31,341 bases of DNA, taken from assembly GCA_964499285.1 (NCBI GenBank), contig CAZCLA010000032.1:1-31341 (forward strand), written 5' to 3'. The position numbers were made by a program, and so were the translations under genes. Source of the DNA: JAGFIY01 sp964499285. Lineage in GTDB: Bacteria; Bacteroidota; Ignavibacteria; Ignavibacteriales; Melioribacteraceae. Position 1 is the first letter of the stretch, and each line of letters opens with the position of its first letter. This document shows positions 16,713-25,857 of this stretch, piece after piece. The notes below the pieces were generated by a model. It was not told the DNA's origin. It saw only the letters and a list, made by a program, of their open reading frames with translations, and ran no database searches.

Positions 16713-17642
16713 ATGAAATCGAAGCTGTACATACTTGTTCTTCTATTGAGCGGCACAATCTTAAATGCACAGAGCACCTATGAATTTTTAAGACTCGATA
16801 TGAGTCCGCGTGCAGCTGCACTTGCAGGCAGTTTTGTATCTACTTACGATGATCCCAATGCTATGTTTTATAATCCAGCCGGAATTGCGACTTTAGAAGG
16901 TCAGCCTATTTCTTTATCATTTGTTAAACATCTCTTGGATATAAATTCGGCTAGTTTGAGCTATTCGCATAACTTTGATGGAATAGGAAGATTTGCCGCA
17001 GGCGTTCAATATATTAATTACGGCACTTTTACTGCAGCAGATGAATTCGGGAACAAAACCGGAGAGTTTGGTGCCGGCGATTTTGCGCTTACTATCGGTT
17101 ATGCAAATCAACTTGACGAAAATTTTTATTATGGCGCAAATGTTAAATTTATCTATTCGAGTATTGAGGAAGTCTCATCAACCGGGATAGCTGCTGATTT
17201 GGGACTGCAGTACTTAATTCCCGACAGTAGATGGAGCTTCGGAATTTCTGCGTTGAATCTCGGGGGTCAGCTCTCAAGTTATTATGATACACGGGAAGAT
17301 CTTCCGCTTGACATTAGAGTTGGATTTTCAAAAACTTTGGAACACCTGCCTTTCACATTCTTGATCTCATTAAATAAACTTAACGAAAAATACGACAGCT
17401 TCGGAGATCGTTTTCAACAATTCTCTCTCGGAGGCGAGTTTAAGTTAAGTCAATCGTTTCATCTAAGACTCGGTTATGATAACGAAAAAAGGAAGGAACT
17501 TAAAATTGGAACAACAGCTGGTCTTGCAGGATTCAGTCTCGGCGTAGGTTTAAACATAAGTAACTATTTAGTCGATTATGCTTTTTCCTCAATGGGTTCG
17601 ATCGGCTCGCTCCATAGAATCGGAGTATCGACAAATCTTTAA
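16713..17642 (+). CDS. PorV/PorQ-family outer-membrane beta-barrel protein
   Basis: This 309-residue protein has a signal peptide (about 1-19, LNAQ) followed by the hallmark YEFLRLDMSPRAAALAGS and a DDPNAMFYNPAG segment, typical of PorV/PorQ-type barrels. The remainder is alternating strands ending in IGVSTNL. Classic PorQ and PorV belong to the type IX secretion system. Many Ignavibacteria-like genomes carry several paralogues of unclear role, so I do not assign a T9SS function. The 111-bp upstream gap holds a TATCTTTA box (16676-16683) but no TTTG at the right distance. Its TAA stop shares 4 bp with the converging TPR gene. Confidence 0.85.
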   Translation: MKSKLYILVLLLSGTILNAQSTYEFLRLDMSPRAAALAGSFVSTYDDPNAMFYNPAGIATLEGQPISLSFVKHLLDINSASLSYSHNFDGIGRFAAGVQYINYGTFTAADEFGNKTGEFGAGDFALTIGYANQLDENFYYGANVKFIYSSIEEVSSTGIAADLGLQYLIPDSRWSFGISALNLGGQLSSYYDTREDLPLDIRVGFSKTLEHLPFTFLISLNKLNEKYDSFGDRFQQFSLGGEFKLSQSFHLRLGYDNEKRKELKIGTTAGLAGFSLGVGLNISNYLVDYAFSSMGSIGSLHRIGVSTNL

Positions 17643-18799
17643 TTCGATTTTAATTCTTCTTTTATAAGATTAATCTCTTCTTCGGCACGTTCGTGTGAAC
17701 CATTGTAATCTCTAAGATCGAGCACTTCTTCGAGAAGGGAAATTGCTTCTCTGCGTAAATTTTTTACACGCAAAATTCCCGCTTTAATTATCATCGCATT
17801 GATTAAAAAGCCTGACTCTTCGTCTTCGTTCAATAGTTTTGAATAATTGATGCAGTCGTCAAAATATATAAGTGCGTCATCCAAATTTCCTTTGTTGTAC
17901 TCATCATATCCCACATAATAAGAAGCCTCGCGCATGGTATTATCGTTATAACCGGGTTTTTGTTCAACACCTTTTTTATATATTTCTCTAAAAACTTCCG
18001 ACGCCTTCGTATATCCGAATCGTTTAATCATTATCCTTCCTTTGTATCTCTCAAAAACCGGATTATCCGGAAACCAATTCAAAAGACGTTCGTTAAAGAA
18101 CTGAGCTTTGTTATAATCTTCTTCGTACATATAGTATAAGGTCATCAAAAAATAGTTTGATTCAATCTTTGCGTACTTTCCTTTATTCGCGCAGAGTTCC
18201 AATTGCTGCAATCCTTTTTTTCGATCCCCCTGCGGGAAAAAAATCATAACAGGTTTTACGAAAGGATATTCTTCCGGAATCACATCGGCGTAGTAGTTAT
18301 AGATACCGAATCCTAGCTGCACATCCATATTTGTGCTGTCTAAATCGTAAGCTTTAAATACCATAGGAAGTGCGTCTTTTCCGTCAAGAGCGGCATTGAG
18401 CCAATCTTCTCTAATGGATAAAAGTCTTCCTCTAAAACCAAGCGAACCGCCTTTGAAAAACATTGCATCTAAGTTGTCTTCATCCTCATCAAGAATGTCA
18501 TCGCACATATCAATCACATTATCCAGCTTTTCGATAAATATATCATCATATTTCTCGTTATTAAGATCGAGCAAAATTTTCCACCATACAATCATAGCAT
18601 CAAAAAAATAACCTGCTGGATGTTCAGGATAATTTTTTATAACCTTATTAAAAGTCTTTTCCGCTTCGTTGAATTGAATTCCATAAATCTCATCTATACC
18701 CTTAAATACAAGCGAATCGAACTTCGCGGAATTCTGCTGTTGAGCAAAAACCGAGGTAAAGAGAAAAATAAGTACGGTAAATAATCTTGAAATCTTCAT
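17639..18799 (-). CDS. Exported tetratricopeptide-repeat protein
   Basis: This 386-residue protein has a signal peptide (MKISRLFTVLIFLFTSVFAQ). An in-frame ATG 12 nt upstream (18811) would add MLFC. I prefer 18799 because it gives a standard n-region, though neither start has a ribosome-binding site. Helical TPR-like pairs run through the mature part: FNEAEKTFNKVIKNYPEHPAGYFFDA near the N-terminus, YNKAQFFNERLLNWFPDNPVF centrally, and YNKGNLDDALIYFDDCINYS near the C-terminus. It is probably periplasmic, with a scaffold role. No partner can be named. It converges on the PorV/PorQ-like gene with a 4-bp overlap and diverges from uvrA. Confidence 0.82.
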   Translation of the reverse strand: MKISRLFTVLIFLFTSVFAQQQNSAKFDSLVFKGIDEIYGIQFNEAEKTFNKVIKNYPEHPAGYFFDAMIVWWKILLDLNNEKYDDIFIEKLDNVIDMCDDILDEDEDNLDAMFFKGGSLGFRGRLLSIREDWLNAALDGKDALPMVFKAYDLDSTNMDVQLGFGIYNYYADVIPEEYPFVKPVMIFFPQGDRKKGLQQLELCANKGKYAKIESNYFLMTLYYMYEEDYNKAQFFNERLLNWFPDNPVFERYKGRIMIKRFGYTKASEVFREIYKKGVEQKPGYNDNTMREASYYVGYDEYNKGNLDDALIYFDDCINYSKLLNEDEESGFLINAMIIKAGILRVKNLRREAISLLEEVLDLRDYNGSHERAEEEINLIKEELKSN

Positions 18800-18914
18800 A
18801 CAAAACAACATAACAAAAAATACCCTAATAAAAATTTGTCAAATTTTTACACTTTGATTAAAAGTCTGTTCAAAAAATTTTATTAACTTGTCAGTTTAAA
18901 TTCCGACAAAATTT

Positions 18915-21704
18915 ATGGCAAAGAAGAAAAACACTACACCGGTTCCCAAGGATAAGATAATAATAAAAGGTGCACGAGAACATAACCTAAAGAACGTCGA
19001 TCTCGAAATTCCACGCAATCATCTTGTGGTGTTTACCGGCGTCAGCGGAAGCGGTAAATCTTCACTGGTTTTCGACACAATTTATGCAGAAGGACAAAGA
19101 CGATATGTTGAAAGTCTTTCATCCTATGCCCGCCAGTTTTTAGAACGAATAAATAAACCGGATGTCGATATTATACAAGGGATTTGTCCTGCGGTTGCAA
19201 TTGAGCAGAAAAAAGGTGCAAGAAATCCCCGATCGACGGTTGGAACCAGCACTGAAATTTATGATTACTTAAGACTTCTTTTCGCACGAATCGGAAGAAC
19301 TATCTGCTTTGACTGCGGAAAGGAAGTTAAGAGAGACACTGTTACGTCAGTAATCGAGTGGTTTAACGAGAAAGAAGATGACGAAAAATTCTTTTTGGGA
19401 TTTCCGCTTCATCCTCACGAGGGACGCACACCAAAAGAAGAACTGGAACATTTAAAGAAAAGAGGCTTTTTTAGAATTTACTACAAAGATGTTTTGTATG
19501 ATCTCAACGAAGATGATGCGAAGTTAAAATCGAAAGAAAATATTTTTGTCGTTCTTGAAAGGATTAAACTTAGGAAAGAAAGCCTGCGCGAAAAAATTGC
19601 GGATACAATTGAAGCATCATTTAAGGAAGGCGAAGGAAGACTCATTGTTGTTAATGCATCAACAAACGAGCTTAAGACATTTACGCAATTTTATGAATGC
19701 TGCGGAATACGTTATGAAGAACCCGAACCTCAATTTTTCAGCTTCAACAATCCTTTCGGAGCATGTCCGGTTTGTCAGGGTTTCGGAAAAACCATGAGCT
19801 ATGATATGAATCTGATTGTCCCAAATCCTAATCTGTCAATTGCCGATGGCGCAATTGCTCCTTGGCGGACTACAAAGTACAGCAAATATTTATATAAGCT
19901 CGTAAAAGCAGCGAAGAACAAGAACATACCTCTGCATGTTCCTTTCAAAAATCTTAAGGATGAACATATAAGTCTTATAAAAGAAGGATTTGATGACTTT
20001 TCAGGAATAGAAGGTTATTTCTCGGAACTCGAGAAAAAAAATTATAAAATGCACATCCGGATTTTACTAAGCAAATACAGAGGTTACACAACTTGCAATG
20101 CATGCAGAGGATCAAGGTTAAGAAGAGAAGCACTTCAGGTTAAGATCGGAGGAAATTCAATTCACGATATAATTAAACAGTCGATTGAAAGTGCAGAAGT
20201 GTTTTTTAATAACTTGATGATTAACGATTATGAAGAAAAAATAGGCGGTAGAATTCTTTCCGAAATAAAAAAACGATTAAATTTTCTAAATGAGGTTGGA
20301 CTCGGTTACTTGACTCTCGACCGATTGAGTTCAACACTATCGGGAGGAGAAACACAAAGAATAAATTTAGCAACCTCTCTCGGATCTGCTCTTATAGGAA
20401 CGCTTTATGTTCTTGACGAACCAAGCATTGGACTTCATCCTCGAGATAATACAAAGCTTATAAACATCTTAAAGACCTTAAGGGATCTCGGCAATACGGT
20501 TCTTGTAGTTGAGCATGATTCCGAGATGATGCAGGCAGCAGATTTGATTGTTGATATGGGACCTAAAGCCGGACAGTTCGGAGGGGAAATTATTGCGGTA
20601 AACACATATAGTGACCTTCTGGATAATGAGAAATCTTTAACAGGAAAATATTTGTCGAACAAGCTTTCAATTCCACTTCCCGATAAAAGAAGAAAAGGTA
20701 ATTCCAAAACAATTAGGATTAAAGGTGCAGCGGAACATAATCTTAAAAATATAGATGTTGAAATTCCTCTAAAAAAATTTGTGGTTGTAACGGGAGTAAG
20801 CGGCTCAGGAAAAAGCACACTTGTCAATGATATTCTTTACGGCGGTGTAATGAAAATGTTCGGGAATAACCCGCCCAACATTGGCAAATTTGAATCCATT
20901 GAGAATTATCATTCGATCGATGAGATTGAAATTGTGGATCAATCGCCTATTGGAAAATCGCCTCGGTCGAATCCAATAAGTTATGTGAAAGGATTCGAAC
21001 ATATAAGAACATTATTTTCAAACACGCCACAGGCTAGATCAAGAGGATATAAGCCGGGTTATTTTTCTTTTAACGTTCCCGGTGGAAGATGTGAAACTTG
21101 TCAGGGCGAAGGATTTGTCAAGATAGAGATGCAGTTTCTAGCAGATCTTTATTTGGAATGTGAAGACTGTAACGGAACCAGATTTAAAAAAGAAGTTAGA
21201 GAAGTACTTTACCGCGGAAAAAATATTGTTGAAGTACTTGACATGACAGTTGACGAAGCATATGATTTCTTCAAAAATGTTAAGAAGATTTCTGGCTATC
21301 TTAAGGTGCTGAAAGATGTGGGTTTGGGATACATAAAACTTGGTCAGCCTTCAAATACACTTTCTGGTGGTGAAGCACAACGAATAAAACTTGCTCTTCA
21401 TCTCCACACTCAGAAGAAGAGCAAACATACGCTTTTTATTTTTGACGAACCCACTACCGGTCTTCATTTTGACGATATTAGTAAACTTCTTAACTGTTTC
21501 AATATGCTTGTCGATACAGGAAACTCGATAGTAGTTATTGAACATAACCTTGATGTGATAAAATGTGCCGATCATATTATAGACCTTGGTCCCGAAGCCG
21601 GATCAAAAGGTGGGGAAGTCGTTGCAGCCGGGACGCCTGAAGAAATCATTAAAATTAAGAATTCGTATACTGCTAAATATTTGAAATCATATCTGAAAAA
21701 TTAA
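18915..21704 (+). CDS. uvrA: Excinuclease ABC subunit A
   Basis: This 929-residue tandem ABC ATPase recognises DNA damage in nucleotide excision repair with UvrB. The first half has Walker A GVSGSGKS (42-49) and signature LSGGE (475-479) with LDEPSIGLHPRD. The second half has Walker A GVSGSGKS (627-634) and signature LSGGE (816-820) with FDEPTTGLHFDD. The C-terminal zinc module is intact (Cys726, Cys729, Cys749, Cys752). The first zinc module keeps C284-x2-C287, but its other half is an adjacent Cys262-Cys263 rather than C-x2-C, as if one ligand has shifted or been lost. The length is slightly below the usual 940. It stands alone on this strand and ends in a 4-bp overlap with the converging gene. 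Confidence 0.98.
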   Translation: MAKKKNTTPVPKDKIIIKGAREHNLKNVDLEIPRNHLVVFTGVSGSGKSSLVFDTIYAEGQRRYVESLSSYARQFLERINKPDVDIIQGICPAVAIEQKKGARNPRSTVGTSTEIYDYLRLLFARIGRTICFDCGKEVKRDTVTSVIEWFNEKEDDEKFFLGFPLHPHEGRTPKEELEHLKKRGFFRIYYKDVLYDLNEDDAKLKSKENIFVVLERIKLRKESLREKIADTIEASFKEGEGRLIVVNASTNELKTFTQFYECCGIRYEEPEPQFFSFNNPFGACPVCQGFGKTMSYDMNLIVPNPNLSIADGAIAPWRTTKYSKYLYKLVKAAKNKNIPLHVPFKNLKDEHISLIKEGFDDFSGIEGYFSELEKKNYKMHIRILLSKYRGYTTCNACRGSRLRREALQVKIGGNSIHDIIKQSIESAEVFFNNLMINDYEEKIGGRILSEIKKRLNFLNEVGLGYLTLDRLSSTLSGGETQRINLATSLGSALIGTLYVLDEPSIGLHPRDNTKLINILKTLRDLGNTVLVVEHDSEMMQAADLIVDMGPKAGQFGGEIIAVNTYSDLLDNEKSLTGKYLSNKLSIPLPDKRRKGNSKTIRIKGAAEHNLKNIDVEIPLKKFVVVTGVSGSGKSTLVNDILYGGVMKMFGNNPPNIGKFESIENYHSIDEIEIVDQSPIGKSPRSNPISYVKGFEHIRTLFSNTPQARSRGYKPGYFSFNVPGGRCETCQGEGFVKIEMQFLADLYLECEDCNGTRFKKEVREVLYRGKNIVEVLDMTVDEAYDFFKNVKKISGYLKVLKDVGLGYIKLGQPSNTLSGGEAQRIKLALHLHTQKKSKHTLFIFDEPTTGLHFDDISKLLNCFNMLVDTGNSIVVIEHNLDVIKCADHIIDLGPEAGSKGGEVVAAGTPEEIIKIKNSYTAKYLKSYLKN

Positions 21705-23407
21705 AGGGTAAGTCTTATTTCATTTCCGCTGTCGGTATAAACGACTTCCAAATATTCGAACTCGGCAAGGTTTTGCTTAAACGAAAAAATATTTTTTCCG
21801 GGATAAATTTTATCGACAATAAGTTGGGCTTTATTTTCCCCTTTACCCGCGATAACATATACTTGTTCCGTAATTTTTGAATAAAGCAGAAGTTTATATG
21901 AATTGTCTGAGGATTTAACAAGTACTGGTTTATCAAAGTATGAAATTTGCTTTGCAATGTCTTCAAGAGCAGGAATTGTCACTTCAACAATGTTTGATGT
22001 TGAATCACTTTCGTTCCAAAGTTTATCGACGGATTTTAAAGTGAAATAATAATTTACCTGTTTCGGTTTTTCTACCACGATTGAAATTTTAGTTTTATCC
22101 GCGCTGAAAACATCCTGAAGATTTTCCGGTCTAAGATTTTCTGTCGGGTCATCAAGTTTATACAACGCAAGATATTCAGCTCCGTTTCCGAAATATTCAT
22201 CGTCTAATTTCCAAGATAAATTAATCATTGATTGATTAGAATCATTGATGTAATAACTAAGATTATATGGCGGTTCCGGCTTTGCAGCAATAATATTCGG
22301 AAGTGCTGCCGGAAAAGCTTTCGCGGTAAAAAAATCCATTGGAAGATTTTTTATGTGTTCATATCGAAAGAACGCTACACCGTCCGCATTTTTTTTCCTT
22401 GCAATATCAACCTGTTGATGAAGCTCAGATACAACCTCTTCTTTATATGCTGCAATTCCAATTATCAAATTTTTATTGGGATTTGAATTTCTCCAATCCT
22501 CAACCAATGCCTCGTATTTCGGATTTGAAAGATTGCTCCAATAAATTTGCGGAACAACATAATCGATATAACCTCGGTTAAGCCATTCTCTTGAATCTTG
22601 AAAAACTTCTGAATAACCCTGTAATCCAGTTGCGAGTTTTAAATTTCGATAAATTCCAATAGGAGTCGCTCCGATTTTTACAAGCGGTTTAACTTCTTTC
22701 ACATTAAGATGAAGAGCTTCAACAAATTTTGTTATATTGTCCCGCCTCCATTGATCTCTATCCGTACCATTTCCATAAAGATTGTAAGAAAAATCATCGT
22801 TGTACATCCGGCTGGGATAGCGAATAAAATCAAGATGAAGTCCGTCTATGTTATAATTGTAAACAAGGTCCAAAAACAAATCAACAAGATAATCTCTGAC
22901 TTCTGGAAGCCCGGGATCAACCCAATAAGACACAGTTCCGTTTTCTCTTACTTCATAAATCCAGTCGGGATGTTTATTATTGAGATGATCCGGATGAGAA
23001 ATTTTGTTGTTCGAATTACTAGAAAAACAACGCATTACATTTACCCAAGCATGAAGCTCAATTCCATTTCCGTGTGCAAGATCAATCATATATTCCAGAG
23101 GATCGTATCCGGGATCTCGTCCTGTCTGTCCGGTAAGATAGGATGAAATAGGTTCGTAATTGCTTCGGTACATTGTTGTGCCGTTGCTGCGGACCTGAAA
23201 ATAAATAGTATTTAGTTTCTTCCTTTTTACATCAGCTACTATACTTCTTAATGCAGCTTTCTGTTCTTCAATGTTATAGGTATTTGGAGGCCAGTCGAGT
23301 TGAAAGTTTGTCGTAACCCACACAGCTCTCGATTCTCTTTCCACTTGAGCGGAAATTGTTGCCGTTGCAAAACACAAAAGAAATATGACAGCAGTTGTTT
23401 TCTTCAC
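21701..23407 (-). CDS. GHL10-type glycosyl-hydrolase-like exported protein
   Basis: This 568-residue protein has a signal peptide (MKKTTAVIFLLCFATATISAQ). The core (about 22-340) matches the glycosyl-hydrolase-like 10 (DUF187/YngK) TIM-barrel pattern: RAVWVTTNFQLDWP start, NTIYFQVRSNG, GIELHAWVNVM, DGLHLDFIRYP and YVVPQIYWS. A fibronectin-III-like stretch (about 372-480) and a short C-terminal beta domain follow. A cell-wall or extracellular glycan substrate is likely but unidentified. The start is GTG, overlapping the aroB stop as GTGA, so its translation is coupled to aroB. The C-terminal end overlaps uvrA by 4 bp. The link to the shikimate genes looks positional, with no obvious shared pathway. 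Confidence 0.85.
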   Translation of the reverse strand: MKKTTAVIFLLCFATATISAQVERESRAVWVTTNFQLDWPPNTYNIEEQKAALRSIVADVKRKKLNTIYFQVRSNGTTMYRSNYEPISSYLTGQTGRDPGYDPLEYMIDLAHGNGIELHAWVNVMRCFSSNSNNKISHPDHLNNKHPDWIYEVRENGTVSYWVDPGLPEVRDYLVDLFLDLVYNYNIDGLHLDFIRYPSRMYNDDFSYNLYGNGTDRDQWRRDNITKFVEALHLNVKEVKPLVKIGATPIGIYRNLKLATGLQGYSEVFQDSREWLNRGYIDYVVPQIYWSNLSNPKYEALVEDWRNSNPNKNLIIGIAAYKEEVVSELHQQVDIARKKNADGVAFFRYEHIKNLPMDFFTAKAFPAALPNIIAAKPEPPYNLSYYINDSNQSMINLSWKLDDEYFGNGAEYLALYKLDDPTENLRPENLQDVFSADKTKISIVVEKPKQVNYYFTLKSVDKLWNESDSTSNIVEVTIPALEDIAKQISYFDKPVLVKSSDNSYKLLLYSKITEQVYVIAGKGENKAQLIVDKIYPGKNIFSFKQNLAEFEYLEVVYTDSGNEIRLTL

Positions 23408-24495
23408 GCGAAAAATTCAAATCCTTTTTTTATAGAATCTAAAACTAACTTTTTGTCCGCTGAAAAATCCAATAAAATTTTACCGGTGTCCTGAATTAGA
23501 ACAAATTTAATTTTACCGCTGCGGTTCTTTTTATCGTTGTACATAAGTTCGTAAATCTGTTCAACATTAGGTGAGTTTAATTTTATCATGTTTTTAAATA
23601 AACTAACTGAATTTAAAAATTCGCTTGTCTTTCGGTTGTTAAGTAATCCTAAGGATTGAGATAAAAATATAGAGCATGCAATCCCCGCAACAACTGCTTG
23701 TCCATGTTTCACGCGGTTCTTCTGTTCTGCTTCTATTGCATGCGCAAAGGTGTGTCCTAAATTAAGAATTTTTCTCAAACCGGATTCTTTTTCATCTGAT
23801 TCTACAACGGCGGATTTAAATCTAACTGATTCTTTAACCAACTCTATGATCGATGATTGTTCGCAGTTCAACATTAAGTTAAACTTTGCGGCAAATAATT
23901 TTTTAATGGATTCACTTCCGATAAAACTGTATTTCAATGCTTCACCCAATCCGCAGATAACCTCACTTTTATCTAATGTGGTCAAAAGAAAGGTGTCTAT
24001 TAAAACAAATTTAGGTTGATGAAAGGCTCCGATAATGTTTTTAATTCCTCCAAAGTTAATTCCGGTTTTGCCTCCGATTGAACTATCAATACCAGCAAGA
24101 AGCGTCGTAGGAACTTGAACATATTCCACTCCACGCATATATGTGGCAGCTGCATATCCGGCAATATCACCGGTAATTCCCCCGCCAATCGCAACAATTG
24201 CGGTATCTCTTCCGAACTTTCCTTTTATTAACTTTTCATAAATGTAATTGAGACTTTCCGATGATTTGTTTTTCTCGGTTGAATTGAAAATAAATTTGCC
24301 GGTTTTATTGGGAAATTCTTTAATGATTTTTGTGATTTGTTTCCTATGATAGTAATTAACCCGTGAATCTATAACAAAAAATATTGAGGTCGCCTCACAA
24401 TGTTTCGTGATTTTTTTGTTCAATTGATCAATGATGCCACTTCCAATATAAACGGGATAAGGATTTTGGGGAATATTTACATTAATCTTTCGCAT
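23404..24495 (-). CDS. aroB: 3-dehydroquinate synthase
   Basis: This 363-residue enzyme converts DAHP to 3-dehydroquinate, the second step of the shikimate pathway, with NAD and a divalent metal. The NAD-binding GGGITGD (104-110) and DSSIGGKTGIN (137-147) motifs are present. Metal ligands are Glu185 (GLGEALKY), His248 (NLGHTF) and His264 (KHGQAV). The length is standard. Its 5' end overlaps aroK by 14 nt and its stop overlaps the GHL10 gene start by 4 nt, so the three are one translationally coupled unit. The order aroK-aroB is common in bacteria. Confidence 0.98.
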   Translation of the reverse strand: MRKINVNIPQNPYPVYIGSGIIDQLNKKITKHCEATSIFFVIDSRVNYYHRKQITKIIKEFPNKTGKFIFNSTEKNKSSESLNYIYEKLIKGKFGRDTAIVAIGGGITGDIAGYAAATYMRGVEYVQVPTTLLAGIDSSIGGKTGINFGGIKNIIGAFHQPKFVLIDTFLLTTLDKSEVICGLGEALKYSFIGSESIKKLFAAKFNLMLNCEQSSIIELVKESVRFKSAVVESDEKESGLRKILNLGHTFAHAIEAEQKNRVKHGQAVVAGIACSIFLSQSLGLLNNRKTSEFLNSVSLFKNMIKLNSPNVEQIYELMYNDKKNRSGKIKFVLIQDTGKILLDFSADKKLVLDSIKKGFEFFA

Positions 24496-25033
24496 ACATC
24501 ATCTTTTTGATTTTTTTTGCAATTAGATCTACTGTATTTCCGATTTTTGTTGCATCAGTGTCGATGACCAAATCGGATTGAAGATAATATGGCTCGCGTT
24601 CAATCAACATCTTGTTAATTTTATCTAAGAATTTTTCCGGTGGCTCCTCATTAAGAACAAATTCTCTGAATGCAGGTCTGTCAATTTTGTTCTTGATTCT
24701 TCTATAAATTACTTCGGGAGATATTTTTAAATAAATTGTAGTTCCCGAAGATTTAAGTAGTTCAACATTTTGTTTGTTCGCCATTGTTCCCCCGCCAAGA
24801 GAAACCACAATTGATTTTTCATCAATTAATCGCCTAAGAGTTTCGCTTTCGATTTTTCGGAATTCTTTTTCCCCGGAATCTTTAAAAATATCGACAATAG
24901 ATTTTGACTGCTCCTCTTCGATTACTTTATCCAAATCGTAAAACGACCATCCGAGAACGTTTGCAAGTATTGGTCCTATTGTGCTTTTTCCGCTAGTCAT
25001 AAATCCGCATAAAAATATCCGGCGGTGGATCAT
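24482..25033 (-). CDS. aroK: Shikimate kinase
   Basis: This 183-residue P-loop kinase (counted from ATG 25033) phosphorylates shikimate at the 3-hydroxyl. It has Walker A GFMTSGKST (10-18), the shikimate-binding DLD pair (Asp33, Asp35), SLGGGT, and an Arg-rich lid with RIKNKIDRPAF. A GTG at 25045 is also in frame and would add four residues. Neither start has a Shine-Dalgarno, and I chose ATG. It is first in the aroK-aroB-GHL10 unit and overlaps aroB by 14 nt. The 67-bp gap upstream, to the barrel gene that ends at 25101, shows no terminator. Confidence 0.96.
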   Translation of the reverse strand: MIHRRIFLCGFMTSGKSTIGPILANVLGWSFYDLDKVIEEEQSKSIVDIFKDSGEKEFRKIESETLRRLIDEKSIVVSLGGGTMANKQNVELLKSSGTTIYLKISPEVIYRRIKNKIDRPAFREFVLNEEPPEKFLDKINKMLIEREPYYLQSDLVIDTDATKIGNTVDLIAKKIKKMMYAKD

Positions 25034-25100
25034 ATTAAAAATCACTTTATTAATTGTGCTTTAATATAAGAATAACTTACGAAGTTTGTTGAGTTAACAG

Positions 25101-25820
25101 TTAGATATGGAAAGCAATTCCAAGTTGAAAAAGTGTTCCGTCAAGATTCACTTTGCTGTGAAAAATCTCGTTATTGATTCTGTAATTTCTTCCTTCGTAT
25201 TCAAACTCGAGTTTTGTGTATCTGTTTTTCATTTCGATTTCGGGATCCCGGAATTTCATTTCAAATCTTGCTGAGAGATAATCAAATATCATATACTCAA
25301 TTCCAGTCAAAACATGAACACCCACCGAAAATGGCTGCTCAATCGTTTCGGAAGAAACATCACTGAAGTTTCTAATGTGATTGCCAAAGTATGCTCCTGC
25401 GCCGGCACCGATGTAAAACTTGAAATCGTCGTTCGAAAATGGAAAAAGATAAAAGACGTCAAATTCAACCGGAATAAGTTCAAAACCTTCTTCGGCGGAA
25501 ACAATTTCGAGTATTGTCGGTCCGGCAATTCCAAAATCAGCCGTCGAAAATGTTTCTTTTATAAATCCCGCGTTAATTCCGAGAAATATTTCATCAAATA
25601 CCGAATAACGAATGTTTACTGAAAACCCCCAAATATCTTCGAGAGGCGAGTGAAGATATGCAAGAACCGGATCAGATGCTTTTGGCTGAAGGAATAATTT
25701 TGCATCTGTTGTTAAATTATAGTTTACTGAAAAGCTTAATCCAGTATCGCCGTGCTGTGCGTTAGCTTCATTTAACGGGATAGACAAAATTATAATAAGG
25801 AGTAAGTTTAACTTTTTCAT
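25101..25820 (-). CDS. Outer-membrane beta-barrel protein
   Basis: This 239-residue protein has a signal peptide (about 1-21, ANAQ) followed by repeated amphipathic strands: LSFSVNYNL, FSVNIRYSVF, FKFYIGAGAGAYFG, VHVLTGIEYMIFDYLSARFEMKF and the terminal TLFQLGIAFHI. The alternation and size fit an 8-strand OmpA/OmpW-like barrel. No enzyme motif is visible. It shares a 138-bp divergent promoter region with the ClC gene and precedes aroK on the same strand, probably as a separate unit. Function is unknown. Confidence 0.75.
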   Translation of the reverse strand: MKKLNLLLIIILSIPLNEANAQHGDTGLSFSVNYNLTTDAKLFLQPKASDPVLAYLHSPLEDIWGFSVNIRYSVFDEIFLGINAGFIKETFSTADFGIAGPTILEIVSAEEGFELIPVEFDVFYLFPFSNDDFKFYIGAGAGAYFGNHIRNFSDVSSETIEQPFSVGVHVLTGIEYMIFDYLSARFEMKFRDPEIEMKNRYTKLEFEYEGRNYRINNEIFHSKVNLDGTLFQLGIAFHI

Positions 25821-25857
25821 TGCCGTTGTAAAATATAAAATTCAAATTTAATTGTAA

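Noticed and set aside
20435..20827. 130-codon minus-strand open frame inside uvrA
   Set aside because: It is antisense to the conserved ABC ATPase core; the sense frame has all UvrA motifs.
22709..23146. 145-codon plus-strand open frame opposite the GHL10 gene
   Set aside because: It is antisense to strongly conserved GHL10 motifs, with low-complexity Ile/Lys composition and no ribosome-binding site.
25314..25622. 102-codon plus-strand open frame opposite the outer-membrane barrel gene
   Set aside because: The minus-strand frame has a signal peptide and barrel strands; the plus frame has neither family pattern nor start context.
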